Shown: positions 23,230 to 32,855, counted from the first letter of the stretch. The stretch: DNA of 64,000 nt from Prevotella sp. (GCA_017478025.1 JAFVGZ010000027.1:1-64000), one strand, 5' to 3'. The notes: generated by a model not told the origin, from the sequence alone. Numbers and translations: made by a program.

Positions 23230-26000
23230 GACAGCATTGCCGATACATATTATCATTGCTCTGCATGGTGCTCGTCTCACTTGACACACCTGCAGAAAAC
23301 ATAGGCGTGCCCTATCTGCAAAACTACACTGCGGAAGACTATGGCGCCCACAGCAGAAACTATGACGTGGTGTGCGACAGTCACGGAACCGTTTATGTGG
23401 CTAACTTTGAGGGCCTGCTCTACTATGACGGAGCCACATGGAGAAAGATACATACCACAGAAATCAACCGTATCACACGCGTAGCACGTGACCCAAAAGA
23501 CCGTATATGGATAGGAGGATACAACGTCTTCGGGTATCTGGAGGCCACAGCAAACGGTCAGCTGAAAATAAAATACATTGAATCCCATGGAGGGAAGAAC
23601 AATTTCGGAGAGATTAGCGACATTGTGTTCAAGGAAGATGATGTCATATTCTATAACACCGAGAACGTAAGATATGCCCTGAACGGCCAGTACATACAAC
23701 AGTCGGCACTGCAAGACCGCGAGGGTCAGGATATCAACACTGTCAACACGCTGAAGATAGGCGATACTACGCTGCAGGCAACGCAACGCGGAGGCGTGAC
23801 GATAAGCAACGGAAGCATGGTGCAACACATCACGGTGGACGACGGATTGTGCAGCAATAACGTAAACAATATCACTTACGACGGCAAGCACACTGTATGG
23901 GGAACCACGGATAAGGGCATCTTTGCACTGGAGATACCGTCACCATACACCCACCTGACCGAAGCACAGGGCCTCAGAGGCGAGGTGTACAGCATAGCAG
24001 AGTCAGGAGACATACTCTACATAGGAACCACACAGGGACTGTACAGACTCATGAACGGAAAGGTGTCACTCGTTCCCGGCATTGACGTAGCATGCTGGCA
24101 TCTGTTAGACATCGGTAACTCTACGCTCATGGCAGCCACATCAGTGGGACTGTATAAGATATATGGACTGACAATACAGCGCATATTGGACAAAAATTGT
24201 ACCGCAATATGCAAGGATAAGGATAATACTATATATGTCTGTGAGTTGGATTGCGTCAGCAAAATATCGCCAAACGGACAGTATAACAAAATATCAGAAA
24301 TAGAAAAAGGTGCCAAAATACACATTGCAAATGGTGTATTACAGGTAGAGACACTCTTCGGCGAGTTGTGGAACATCACCATTAATGGGCGCCATGTTTC
24401 CACACTTGTACGCAAGACAGCCGACGTTAATGTTCCAATGCTGAACATAAAAGACAAAATGGGACGGCAATGGATGACCCATGCTGACGGAAAAGGACTG
24501 ACACTTGACAACAGCAGCAAAGCAAAATACAAGAATCTGCAACAGAGGATTACGCCTCTGAGCAACACCAGGATACAGGCTTTCGCCCTCACCAGCGACG
24601 AATCACTGTGGGTAGGCGGTGAATATGGAGTGATACAGTGTGCCATAGGCAAGTCAAAAGAGAAAGGCTATGAAAATAACAAGTCTCCTCTATATATACG
24701 CGAGGTGACCATCATGAATGACTCTGTCATCTGGGGCGGTTACAATGAGGGGTCACTAATTCCTATTCAGAAGGTGAAGAACATCGAGCTGGACCCAGAA
24801 TACCACTCTATCACCATCTACTTCTCAACGATAGACAACTCCATCTTCTCCCCATCACTATATCGATATCGCATCAACGGCGGCAGCTGGAGCAACTGGT
24901 CAACGGAGAACTATGCACAGTTTAACAATATGGCCTACGGAGCAACTTACTTCGAGGTGGAGGCAATGGACCTCTTTGGCAATATCTCAGAGCGAGCTTC
25001 AGTGAACTGGACACGTACATATCCGTTCTATATGCGTTGGTGGGCAATGCTGTTATACCTCCTCATAGCACTGTTCCTTGTGAAAAGGTTTATGGCCTAC
25101 CGCACCAAGCAGCTGGAGAAGGCCAAGACACAACTGGAGAGCGTGGTGGAAGAACGCACGGCAGAACTGTCAACAGCCCTGGATAACCTGGAGGAAAAGA
25201 ACCGTGTGCTGAAGGATACACAAAACGAACTCATCAGAATGGAGCGCACCGCAACGGCTGGTAAGCTGACACAGGGACTCATAGACCGTATCCTGAACCC
25301 GATAAACTATATCAACAACTTCTCAAAACTCACCAACGGACTGGCCAACGACCTTGCAGAAGACATCGAAGACGAGAAGGTAAACATGGGCGAGGACAAC
25401 TATGATGACTGCATGGACATCATAGACATGATACAACAGAACCTCAACAAGATAGAGGAGCACGGAGTAAATACCACCCGCACCCTGCGCGCCATGGAGG
25501 CAATGCTCAACAATACCGTCGGTACCCCACGCGAGACGAACATTTCTCAACTGTGCAAACAGGTCGTAGAGGTGACCAATGAGTATCATAAGGTACAGCT
25601 GGAAGCAATGAAATTCAGCATCCAGGCTATACTGCCACATGAAGATATCGTAACTGTTACAGATCCCGAGTCAATCAACAAAGCACTCTTGGCACTGCTG
25701 AACAATGCCGTCTATGCCGTCACGAAGAAATTCCAACGCGAGGCATACGATGCAGAAATATCACTCACACTGTCAAAACTGGATGATAAACACGTGGAAA
25801 TAGTCATCCATGACAATGGAGTCGGAATGGAGGAAACGATACAGTCAAAGGTGTTCGACCCGTTCTTCACCACCAAACCTACCAGCGAGGCATCGGGCGT
25901 AGGACTCTATCTGGTAAGGGAGATAATACAAGCTCTCAACGGAGCCATCTCACTACAGTCACGCAAAGACGAGTTCTGCAACTTCCTCATAATGCTTTAA
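23226..26000 (+). CDS. Propeller sensor histidine-kinase homologue lacking the phosphoacceptor His
   Basis: 924 residues. A signal peptide is followed by Reg_prop blades (about 25-480, for example DPKDRIWIGGYNVFGYLEAT), a Y_Y_Y domain (about 515-600), one membrane helix (about 605-625), a coiled coil and a kinase core. The H-box reads GLIDRILNP where the kinase encoded next has GIAHEIQNP, so the phosphorylated His is Asp687. The ATP-binding part looks intact: N-box ALLALLNNAVYAV, G1 HDNGVGMEE, F-box FDPFFTTKP, G2 SGVGLYLV. It could bind ATP but could not autophosphorylate on His. It probably passes a periplasmic signal to the soluble kinase by dimerising with it. The 4-bp overlap with the upstream gene indicates coupling. 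Confidence 0.85.
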   Translation: MRQHCRYILSLLCMVLVSLDTPAENIGVPYLQNYTAEDYGAHSRNYDVVCDSHGTVYVANFEGLLYYDGATWRKIHTTEINRITRVARDPKDRIWIGGYNVFGYLEATANGQLKIKYIESHGGKNNFGEISDIVFKEDDVIFYNTENVRYALNGQYIQQSALQDREGQDINTVNTLKIGDTTLQATQRGGVTISNGSMVQHITVDDGLCSNNVNNITYDGKHTVWGTTDKGIFALEIPSPYTHLTEAQGLRGEVYSIAESGDILYIGTTQGLYRLMNGKVSLVPGIDVACWHLLDIGNSTLMAATSVGLYKIYGLTIQRILDKNCTAICKDKDNTIYVCELDCVSKISPNGQYNKISEIEKGAKIHIANGVLQVETLFGELWNITINGRHVSTLVRKTADVNVPMLNIKDKMGRQWMTHADGKGLTLDNSSKAKYKNLQQRITPLSNTRIQAFALTSDESLWVGGEYGVIQCAIGKSKEKGYENNKSPLYIREVTIMNDSVIWGGYNEGSLIPIQKVKNIELDPEYHSITIYFSTIDNSIFSPSLYRYRINGGSWSNWSTENYAQFNNMAYGATYFEVEAMDLFGNISERASVNWTRTYPFYMRWWAMLLYLLIALFLVKRFMAYRTKQLEKAKTQLESVVEERTAELSTALDNLEEKNRVLKDTQNELIRMERTATAGKLTQGLIDRILNPINYINNFSKLTNGLANDLAEDIEDEKVNMGEDNYDDCMDIIDMIQQNLNKIEEHGVNTTRTLRAMEAMLNNTVGTPRETNISQLCKQVVEVTNEYHKVQLEAMKFSIQAILPHEDIVTVTDPESINKALLALLNNAVYAVTKKFQREAYDAEISLTLSKLDDKHVEIVIHDNGVGMEETIQSKVFDPFFTTKPTSEASGVGLYLVREIIQALNGAISLQSRKDEFCNFLIML

Positions 26001-26034
26001 GCCAACCATAGCCCCCACCAAACAACAACATAAC

Positions 26035-26886
26035 ATGACCGAAAGCGAGAAACAACAACAGAAACTGGCCTCTCTGGGAATGCTCAGCGCCGGTATTGCA
26101 CACGAGATACAGAATCCTCTGAACTTCGTCATCAACTTTTCTAAGATATCGGAGAAGCTTCTCAAGGACCTGAAGGAAATCCTTGAGGACATTTCTGATG
26201 ATATCGAAGAAGAGGATGCAGAGGACATGGCGGACATCGTTGAAGACCTTTCCACCAATCTTCAGAAGATAAAGGAGCATGGAGAGCGCGCCATTGACAT
26301 CATCCAGGGCATCCTGCTCATCTCGCGCGGTAAGGAAGGCGAGCTGCTGCCCACTGACATTCCTAAGCTGGTGCACGAATACATCTGGCTCTCCTATCAT
26401 GCCATGCGTGCCAAGGACAAGAGTTTCAATGTCTCAATCTGCGAGAATTACCCCGATGACATGCCTCGGTTGATGGTGGTACCGCAAGATCTATCACGCG
26501 CCGTACTCAACATAATGAACAATGCCTGCTACGCACTGAGGTGCCAACAGGCCGAGGAAACCAGTAAGGGAAACACGGCATTCAAACCAACTATAGACGT
26601 TACCGTGAGCTGTAAAGAGAACGACAGCGACAATAACGAAGGGGGAACAAAGCCCTATCTGCTCTCCATATCGGTAAAAGACAACGGATGTGGTATACCT
26701 GACAACGTGATGGAGAAACTCTTTCATGAGAATATCACAACCAAGCCAGTGGGTGAAGGCACAGGATTAGGCATGCAGATAACCCACGACATCATTGTTA
26801 CAAACCATCATGGTAAGATACTTGTGGATACTGCCGTAGGCAAGGGAACCACCATAACATTCCTCATTCCTGCATCAAAAATATGA
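26035..26886 (+). CDS. Soluble histidine kinase, intact catalytic core, no sensor
   Basis: 283 residues, with no signal peptide, membrane helix or input domain. The H-box LSAGIAHEIQNPLNFVINFS carries His23. A highly acidic loop follows (ILEDISDDIEEEDAEDMADI). The ATPase domain has N-box AVLNIMNNACYAL, G1 VKDNGCGIPDNV and G2 GTGLGMQI. It is clearly related to the kinase part of the preceding protein (shared INxFSK after the H-box) and is expected to supply the phosphoryl group to Asp58 of the response regulator-phosphatase at 20281. Without a sensor of its own it must be controlled by a partner, most simply the propeller protein. It overlaps the TonB-receptor gene by 4 bp. Confidence 0.9.
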   Translation: MTESEKQQQKLASLGMLSAGIAHEIQNPLNFVINFSKISEKLLKDLKEILEDISDDIEEEDAEDMADIVEDLSTNLQKIKEHGERAIDIIQGILLISRGKEGELLPTDIPKLVHEYIWLSYHAMRAKDKSFNVSICENYPDDMPRLMVVPQDLSRAVLNIMNNACYALRCQQAEETSKGNTAFKPTIDVTVSCKENDSDNNEGGTKPYLLSISVKDNGCGIPDNVMEKLFHENITTKPVGEGTGLGMQITHDIIVTNHHGKILVDTAVGKGTTITFLIPASKI

Positions 26887-29411
26887 GACACCTTATTTAT
26901 ATACATATAATAGCGCTGCTATTGCTGTGCTCAGGAACACACGAAGCGCATGCACAGGCTTCCGAGGCAAATACACAAGAGCTGTACAACAAGGCATTAC
27001 AGAATTATAACGAAGGCCTGTTCAGCAAATGCGAGGAACAAATACTGGATTTGTTACCCTCTGCCAATGGTATGCTCAAGACCAGCAGCTATCGTCTGCT
27101 TGCCCTCTGCAGCCTCGAACAGGGCAACACAGAAGAGGCGAAGCAGTATGTCGAGAAGCTATTGAAGAACGATCCGTACTTCACACCCTCCCTCGGCGAC
27201 CCACGACGGTTCATGGATTTGGTATTCGAGATAAAGTCTGCTGAGGCAGGCATCACGACCGCCTCACGCCAGGCAGAGACAGTAGAAGAAGCCCCTGTGC
27301 CCGTCACACTTATCACCGAAGACATGATACGCCACTCCGGAGCTACCACGCTGCAGGAACTGCTGGCACTCTACGTGCCCGGCATCACCATAGCCGAGGG
27401 TATGGAGTCCAACATCGCCATGCACGGCATCTACTCCCTGACTCAGGACAAGATACTCTTCATGCTTGACGGCCACCGCCTCAACTCATCATCCACCAAT
27501 GCCGAAGCCCCCGACTTCCGCTCCTGCCTCGACAAGGTAAAACAGATAGAGGTGCTTCGCGGACCTGCCTCATCGCTGTATGGCAACGTGGCGCTCTCTG
27601 CCGTGGTGAACATCATAACCCACAAGGGAGCCCAGCTGAATGGCGGGCGCGTCTCTGCAACCATCGGCACGGCCAACACATACGGAGGCTCATTCGTCGT
27701 GGGTGGAGGAAACAATGTCGTTGACATCATGGGATGGGGCTCCCTGCAATATGCCAAGGGTTTCCCGCATACAGTAGAAAATAACATTGGAGGCACTGCT
27801 ACACTCTATTCGCAGGGCTTCCGCGGACGCCCCGCATACGACTTGGGAATGAAGGCACGCTGGCAAGACTTCACACTCTCACTGAACTTACAGCGCTCCA
27901 AGCACGTGCCATACATCAATGTGATACAACTGCCCAGTGATTTTGATTTCGTGGTCGTTGACCACCAAGCCATTCCTAACCTGAATACCTTCCGCAACTT
28001 CTCGTATGACAAATACCCTGAGATAGGCGGTATAACACCTGGAGTATCACGCTCCAACAACCGCATCAACATAGACTATTCACACTCCTTCAATGGATTT
28101 GACCTCCAGGCAGCAGGATACGTATCACTTGAAAGCAGTTCCTTGTATAATGTCATAGGAGATACTATTAAGTCATATTTAGCAAGTGCCATGCTTGCCC
28201 TGCTTTCAAGTGTCACCCCTGACGCAGGCGACCTGGGCGAAGCATTAGTGAATGCCATTAAAGTAGTAGCGCTAAATCCCTTCACGCGTGGAGTATATCA
28301 GAAGATGGATTGGGATGGTGTAACCTACGGCTTTCAGGCTCAGGGACTCACTAATTATAAAGCTCTGGGAGAAGGATCGCTGGTCTTTGGTGGACAGTTT
28401 GAGCACTTCCACCTTTCAAACGGCAATATCACCCTTGGCGGTAACTTCATCGCTGCAAGCACACTGTCCTCAAATGCCATTTTCAAAGACGGAAGCGAGA
28501 CATCCCTGTCCGCCTATGCCCAGATGAAGCATTACTTCATGCCGCGTACAAAGAACTTCATATTCAACGCCGGACTGCGCTTAGACCACAAGCGCCGGTT
28601 TAACGGCAAGTCCATCAATCGCCTCTCGCCGCGTTTCTCTCTCATCTACAAGCTTACCGACAAACTGTCCTTGCGCGGCAACTACAACTACAGTTTCGTA
28701 GATGCCGCATACATTTACCGTGCCAGCATCCTGACAATCTTTGGCGGCGGCAGCGAGATGAAACCCGAGACGATGAACTCATTCAACATCGGAGCATCTT
28801 ATCACGACTCACGCAGACACTTCAATGCGGAAATCGGTGCCTTCTACAACATTCTGAAAGACATCGTAGTGCTCAATCCCAGCATGAGAAACGATGTCGA
28901 TGGCTCGAACTTCATCTTTATCAATGCAGGCAAAGTGCGCATCCTGGGTGCTGATGCCTCGGCGCAATACACCAACGACAACCTGTTCCTGAACTTCAAT
29001 GCCACGTGGCAGCGCGTCATGACATCCGACAACTACATCACCTACAAGTCGCAGACCTACTCCACTCCCGAGTTTCACGCCAACTTGACAGCATCGGGAT
29101 GCTTCTGGCGCAACCGCAAGCACAACCATCAGCTGTGGGCACGAGGCACCGTGCAATTCCAGACTGCAACGAACTACCAGTCCGTTGACCTGCTGCAAAC
29201 ATATTCATACTCAATGTTCGTTTCAGAGTTCTATCGCGTCAATCCGCAGTGCAACATCGCCCTGGGACTCAGCTATGTCAACTCCTTCATCGACATTGGT
29301 CTGACCGTCAAGAATATCCTCCATAATCGCTACAACATAGGTTCTATGCTCATTGACGGTGTTCCCCGTGCCGGACGTCAGTTTATCGCCAATGTGACGT
29401 TCAAGTTCTGA
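26883..29411 (+). CDS. TonB-dependent outer-membrane receptor with TPR-like N-terminus
   Basis: 842 residues with a signal peptide. Residues 30-115 look like two TPR-type helical repeats (ELYNKALQNYNEGLFSKCEE, LALCSLEQGNTEEAKQYVEK), where Bacteroidales receptors usually carry a carboxypeptidase-like beta-sandwich. The plug follows (about 135-255: VTLITEDMIRHSGATTLQEL, KQIEVLRGPASSLYGNVALS, VVNIIT). The rest is the 22-strand barrel and ends in Phe (FIANVTFKF), as outer-membrane proteins do. No SusD partner is present, so a small ligand such as a siderophore, cobamide or peptide is more likely than a glycan. It is translationally coupled to the soluble kinase gene, which suggests it either imports the signal molecule or is part of the signalling complex. 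Confidence 0.88.
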   Translation: MRHLIYIHIIALLLLCSGTHEAHAQASEANTQELYNKALQNYNEGLFSKCEEQILDLLPSANGMLKTSSYRLLALCSLEQGNTEEAKQYVEKLLKNDPYFTPSLGDPRRFMDLVFEIKSAEAGITTASRQAETVEEAPVPVTLITEDMIRHSGATTLQELLALYVPGITIAEGMESNIAMHGIYSLTQDKILFMLDGHRLNSSSTNAEAPDFRSCLDKVKQIEVLRGPASSLYGNVALSAVVNIITHKGAQLNGGRVSATIGTANTYGGSFVVGGGNNVVDIMGWGSLQYAKGFPHTVENNIGGTATLYSQGFRGRPAYDLGMKARWQDFTLSLNLQRSKHVPYINVIQLPSDFDFVVVDHQAIPNLNTFRNFSYDKYPEIGGITPGVSRSNNRINIDYSHSFNGFDLQAAGYVSLESSSLYNVIGDTIKSYLASAMLALLSSVTPDAGDLGEALVNAIKVVALNPFTRGVYQKMDWDGVTYGFQAQGLTNYKALGEGSLVFGGQFEHFHLSNGNITLGGNFIAASTLSSNAIFKDGSETSLSAYAQMKHYFMPRTKNFIFNAGLRLDHKRRFNGKSINRLSPRFSLIYKLTDKLSLRGNYNYSFVDAAYIYRASILTIFGGGSEMKPETMNSFNIGASYHDSRRHFNAEIGAFYNILKDIVVLNPSMRNDVDGSNFIFINAGKVRILGADASAQYTNDNLFLNFNATWQRVMTSDNYITYKSQTYSTPEFHANLTASGCFWRNRKHNHQLWARGTVQFQTATNYQSVDLLQTYSYSMFVSEFYRVNPQCNIALGLSYVNSFIDIGLTVKNILHNRYNIGSMLIDGVPRAGRQFIANVTFKF

Positions 29412-29462
29412 CCGGCATGAGTTCCGTTTCCGTTTTTCATTCTATTTATAATCCGATAATCC

Positions 29463-30572
29463 ATGACATCATATACTACTGAAGCGGTAGAACTGCTGCA
29501 ACGCCTCATCGCCACCCCCAGCGTCAGCCGCGAGGAAAACAAAGCTGCCGACATTATGGAGCTAACGCTCCGCAACTATGGCTATCAACCTGAGCGGCAT
29601 GGCAACAACGTATGGGTGAAGTCCCCCGACTGGAGCGACGAGCGCCCCACCGTATTGCTCAACGCCCATATCGACACCGTGAAACCTGTCTCTACCTGGA
29701 CTCGCGACCCCTTCACGCCAACGATAGAGAGCATCAAGACCACTGACTCCCAGGGCCAGCCCCACACCGAGAAGCGTCTTTACGGCCTCGGCAGCAACGA
29801 CTGCGGCGGCGGTTTGGTAAGCCTGTTGCAGGTGTTCCGCATACTTACTTCACAGGACGGAGGCCGACCGGATTATAATCTCATCTACCTTGCCAGCTGC
29901 GAAGAGGAGGTGAGCGGCACCGGCGGCATACGTTCCGTGCTGCCCTTGCTACCCAGCATCACCGTTGCCATCGTAGGCGAGCCAACAGGCATGCAGCCTG
30001 CCATAGCCGAGCGAGGCCTGATGGTCATCGACGGCATAGCTCACGGCAAGAGCGGACACGCGGCAAGAGGCGAGGGTATCAACGCCATCAATGAGGCATT
30101 GGACGACCTTCTATTTCTGCGCGATTACAGATTTGAGAAGGTATCACCTCTGCTCGGCCCCACCAAGATGCAGTGTACCGTTATCAATAGCGGCACACAG
30201 CACAATGTGGTGCCAGATGAATGCCGGTTCATCATTGATGTGAGAACGAACGAATACTATACAAATGAGGAGGTCTTTGACTTTCTGCAAAGCAAGATGA
30301 AGAGCGAACTGAAGGCCCGCTCTTTCCATCTGCACTCCTCCTCCATCCCTCAGGAGCATCCACTGGTACGCAAATGCATTGAGATGGGCATGACTCCCTT
30401 CGGCTCCCCCACCCTTTCCGATCAGGCTCTGATGCGCTTTCCTTCACTGAAACTCGGTCCCGGACAGTCTGCGCGTTCACATTCTGCAGACGAATACATC
30501 TGCCTGCACGAGATAGACAACGCCATAGAAACATATCTCACTTTGCTCACATCCATCACCCCTCATCCATAA
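29463..30572 (+). CDS. M20-family metallo-hydrolase, ArgE/DapE-like
   Basis: 369 residues, cytoplasmic. Metal-binding and catalytic motifs of the M20 family are in order: NAHIDTV (His and Asp), GLGSNDCGGG (bridging Asp), ASCEEEVSGTGG (catalytic Glu-Glu) and VGEPTGM. A dimerisation domain follows (GIAHGKSGHAARGEGINA). The near C-terminal GPGQSARSHSADEYI supplies the last His ligand. In Bacteroidales this type usually acts as an acyl-ornithine or acyl-citrulline deacylase in arginine synthesis; dipeptidase activity cannot be excluded. It starts 51 bp after the TonB receptor and ends 11 bp before a transporter gene, so the three may share transcripts. No other arg gene is nearby. Confidence 0.85.
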   Translation: MTSYTTEAVELLQRLIATPSVSREENKAADIMELTLRNYGYQPERHGNNVWVKSPDWSDERPTVLLNAHIDTVKPVSTWTRDPFTPTIESIKTTDSQGQPHTEKRLYGLGSNDCGGGLVSLLQVFRILTSQDGGRPDYNLIYLASCEEEVSGTGGIRSVLPLLPSITVAIVGEPTGMQPAIAERGLMVIDGIAHGKSGHAARGEGINAINEALDDLLFLRDYRFEKVSPLLGPTKMQCTVINSGTQHNVVPDECRFIIDVRTNEYYTNEEVFDFLQSKMKSELKARSFHLHSSSIPQEHPLVRKCIEMGMTPFGSPTLSDQALMRFPSLKLGPGQSARSHSADEYICLHEIDNAIETYLTLLTSITPHP

Positions 30573-30583
30573 TCCCCTCCTCC

Positions 30584-31954
30584 ATGAAGGCTGATATCAA
30601 TAAAAACTTCTTCGCTACCCAGATAGGAAGCATCCTTGCCACAGCCGGAAGTGCCGTCGGTCTTGGAAACATCTGGCGTTTCCCCACCGTGACAGGGCAG
30701 AACGGCGGTGCGGCATTTATCCTCATCTATCTGTTCTTCAACGTCTTTCTGGGCGTCACCTGCATGATGACAGAGTTCATCGTGGGCCGCAACGGAGCCT
30801 CCAATCCCCTGCGAGCCTACATTAAGGCCGGCAAGAAGAAGTCTTGGGGCGTCATGGGAATACTTGCCATACTGTGCGGATCGCTCATCCTAAGCTTCTA
30901 CAGCGTTGTGGCCGGATGGTGCGTTTACTATCTCTACCTCGCCATAACGGGCGGCGTACTCGGTTCTTTCGACCATATACAGTCCACCTTCTCAGCGCTC
31001 ATTGGCGAGAAAGACATCTACATCTGCTGCGCCATCTCCGTATTCTTTGTCATCATCACCCACGTTATCGTTGTTCAGGGGGTGCAGAAAGGCATAGAGA
31101 GAGCCGCAAAATACATGGTGCCGATGCTCATCCTGCTGCTTATCGCACTGGGTGTAGCATCCACTTCGCTGCCAGGAGCATGGAGGGGTTTGGAATTTCT
31201 GTTCAAACCAGACTTCTCCAAAGTCACCATGCACACCTTCTATGAGGCAATGTCAATGGCCTTCTTCTCTCTGTCGTTAGGTACGGCGTGCCTTGTCACC
31301 TACGCCTCATACTTCAGGGAGGATGCCCACATCGGCAAGTTCGCCCTGCAAATCTCTATCATTGATGTCGTTGTGGCCATCCTCGCAGGTATCACAATAT
31401 TCCCCGCAGCCTTCTCCGTCGGAGTGGAGCCGGATGCAGGCCCCAGCCTCATCTTCCTCACAATCCCCAATGTTTTCACTCAAGCATTCTCTCCCACATC
31501 GGGATATTACCTCTCCATAGTGTTCTATTTCCTCCTCGTATTGGCAGCATTGACTTCTACAATCTCCATGCACGAGATTGGAACATCGCTCCTCAGCCAG
31601 GAGATGAAGACCTCACGCACCGTTGCCGGCACGTTGGTAACCATCTTCTGCTGCATCATGGGCACACTGTGCGCACTGTCATTCAGCCACCCGGACATAG
31701 GCGTAATGGGCAGCACACTCTTTGATAACCTTGACAGCGTGACGAGCAAGGTGTTCATGCCCATCGGCACCTTTGCCACATGTCTGCTCGTAGGATGGGT
31801 AATGTCACGGAAAACGGTCATGCGCCAGCTCACCTCAGATAATCGCTATGCGTGGTCACGCCCCACGCTGCGCACTTTCTTCTTCCTCGTAAAGTTCGTC
31901 TGTCCTATCCTCACAGCAATCATCTTCGTTGTAAACATCTTCTTTACGAACTAA
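30584..31954 (+). CDS. Sodium-dependent (SNF/NSS family) transporter
   Basis: 456 residues, all membrane. The first segments carry the family hallmarks: the unwound TM1 motif GSAVGLGNIWRFPTVTGQNG and, in TM2-3, GGAAFILIYLFFNVFLG. At least eleven hydrophobic helices can be counted, arranged as in LeuT or MhsT. It imports an amino acid or similar solute using the sodium gradient; the substrate is not readable from sequence. It lies 11 bp after the M20 hydrolase gene, so the pair may take up and process an amino-acid derivative. Confidence 0.92.
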   Translation: MKADINKNFFATQIGSILATAGSAVGLGNIWRFPTVTGQNGGAAFILIYLFFNVFLGVTCMMTEFIVGRNGASNPLRAYIKAGKKKSWGVMGILAILCGSLILSFYSVVAGWCVYYLYLAITGGVLGSFDHIQSTFSALIGEKDIYICCAISVFFVIITHVIVVQGVQKGIERAAKYMVPMLILLLIALGVASTSLPGAWRGLEFLFKPDFSKVTMHTFYEAMSMAFFSLSLGTACLVTYASYFREDAHIGKFALQISIIDVVVAILAGITIFPAAFSVGVEPDAGPSLIFLTIPNVFTQAFSPTSGYYLSIVFYFLLVLAALTSTISMHEIGTSLLSQEMKTSRTVAGTLVTIFCCIMGTLCALSFSHPDIGVMGSTLFDNLDSVTSKVFMPIGTFATCLLVGWVMSRKTVMRQLTSDNRYAWSRPTLRTFFFLVKFVCPILTAIIFVVNIFFTN

Positions 31955-31967
31955 CAGATTCTTACTC

Positions 31968-32083
31968 CACCCTTGTTACGCAAGCGTCACAGAGCGACGA
32001 GCGAACAAATTAACGAATTATGAATACCAACATATCTTCCCACCCTTTACGTCTCTCCCCCCCTGAGGGGAGTTGGAAGGGGG
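31968..32083. repeat. Composite repeat, copy 3, running into the coding 5' end
   Basis: GC-rich core (TTACGCAAGCGTCACAGAGC, from 31977), then AACAAATTAACGAATT, then the type-D element from the ATG at 32020 to about 32083, which contains CGTCTCTCCCCCCCTGAGGG. The element supplies the start codon and about 20 codons of the Sfp-type gene. Confidence 0.8.
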
Positions 32084-32661
32084 CTATCATTGATGACATA
32101 GACCTGTCACAGGAGGAGTTGGAACACCATCTGCTCTCTCTCCCCCATTGGCGAGCTAAGCTGGCGCGTGCCTTCAAGTATTTACAGGGACGTAAGGAGT
32201 GTACCTTATCCTACGAGCTGCTGTGCCAGATGCTGCGTGATGATTATAATATCCAGCAGCCACCATCCTTCGGATATGGCGAGCATGGCAAGCCCTACCT
32301 CTTGGACCATCCCGACATCCATTTCAATCTCAGCCACACACGGCGCGCCATAGCCTGCATCGTTGACACAAAGCCATGCGGCATCGACGTGGAAAGCCTT
32401 GGGCGCTACAAGGAAGAGGTAGCCCGCTACTGCATGTGCGACGAAGAGATGGAGCAAATCCACAATGCCGATGACACCAACATAGCCTTCACCTCGCTAT
32501 GGACACAGAAGGAAGCCCTGCTGAAACTCACCGGCGAAGGCATCACCGACGACCTGAAGACCGTCCTCCGCTCATCACGCATGGATGGCGTAAACCTGCA
32601 AACCATCGTAAATTCAGACAAAGGTTATTGCGTCAGCATTGCCACTACCATTCAGGCATAG
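32020..32661 (+). CDS. 4'-phosphopantetheinyl transferase (Sfp-type)
   Basis: 213 residues. The family motifs are GIDVESLGRY (Mg2+-binding Asp and Glu) and FTSLWTQKEALLKLTGEGI (Glu and Lys). It transfers 4'-phosphopantetheine from CoA to a Ser of carrier proteins. The product begins MNTNISSHPLRLSPPEG. These first 20 or so residues are not part of the fold. They are encoded by a GC-rich repeat element that also begins the genes at 37797, 39665 and 41481. The original start has been replaced, or the true start lies further in. There are no NRPS or PKS genes nearby, so the fatty-acid carrier protein is the likely substrate. Confidence 0.87.
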   Translation: MNTNISSHPLRLSPPEGSWKGAIIDDIDLSQEELEHHLLSLPHWRAKLARAFKYLQGRKECTLSYELLCQMLRDDYNIQQPPSFGYGEHGKPYLLDHPDIHFNLSHTRRAIACIVDTKPCGIDVESLGRYKEEVARYCMCDEEMEQIHNADDTNIAFTSLWTQKEALLKLTGEGITDDLKTVLRSSRMDGVNLQTIVNSDKGYCVSIATTIQA

Positions 32662-32823
32662 GCGACCTTTACTAAGGATTTGCACATAATTTTTCTGATA
32701 TATCATCGCTATTTCATCACAAATTATCACAATTCCAAGTTTGTGATGCAGAGTTTACAATCGTGCTCATTTGTGGTATAGCGACGATATACGGTGATAT
32801 AAATGTTAAAAAGTGCTCAAAAA

Positions 32824-32855
32824 TTTGTGTAATACATTTATTATCACTACCTTTG
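32824..32855 (+). promoter_or_regulatory. Promoter of pnp
   Basis: TTTG (32824-32827), 20 bp, TACCTTTG (32848-32855): a complete -33/-7 pair, with the transcript starting near 32862. Confidence 0.7.
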
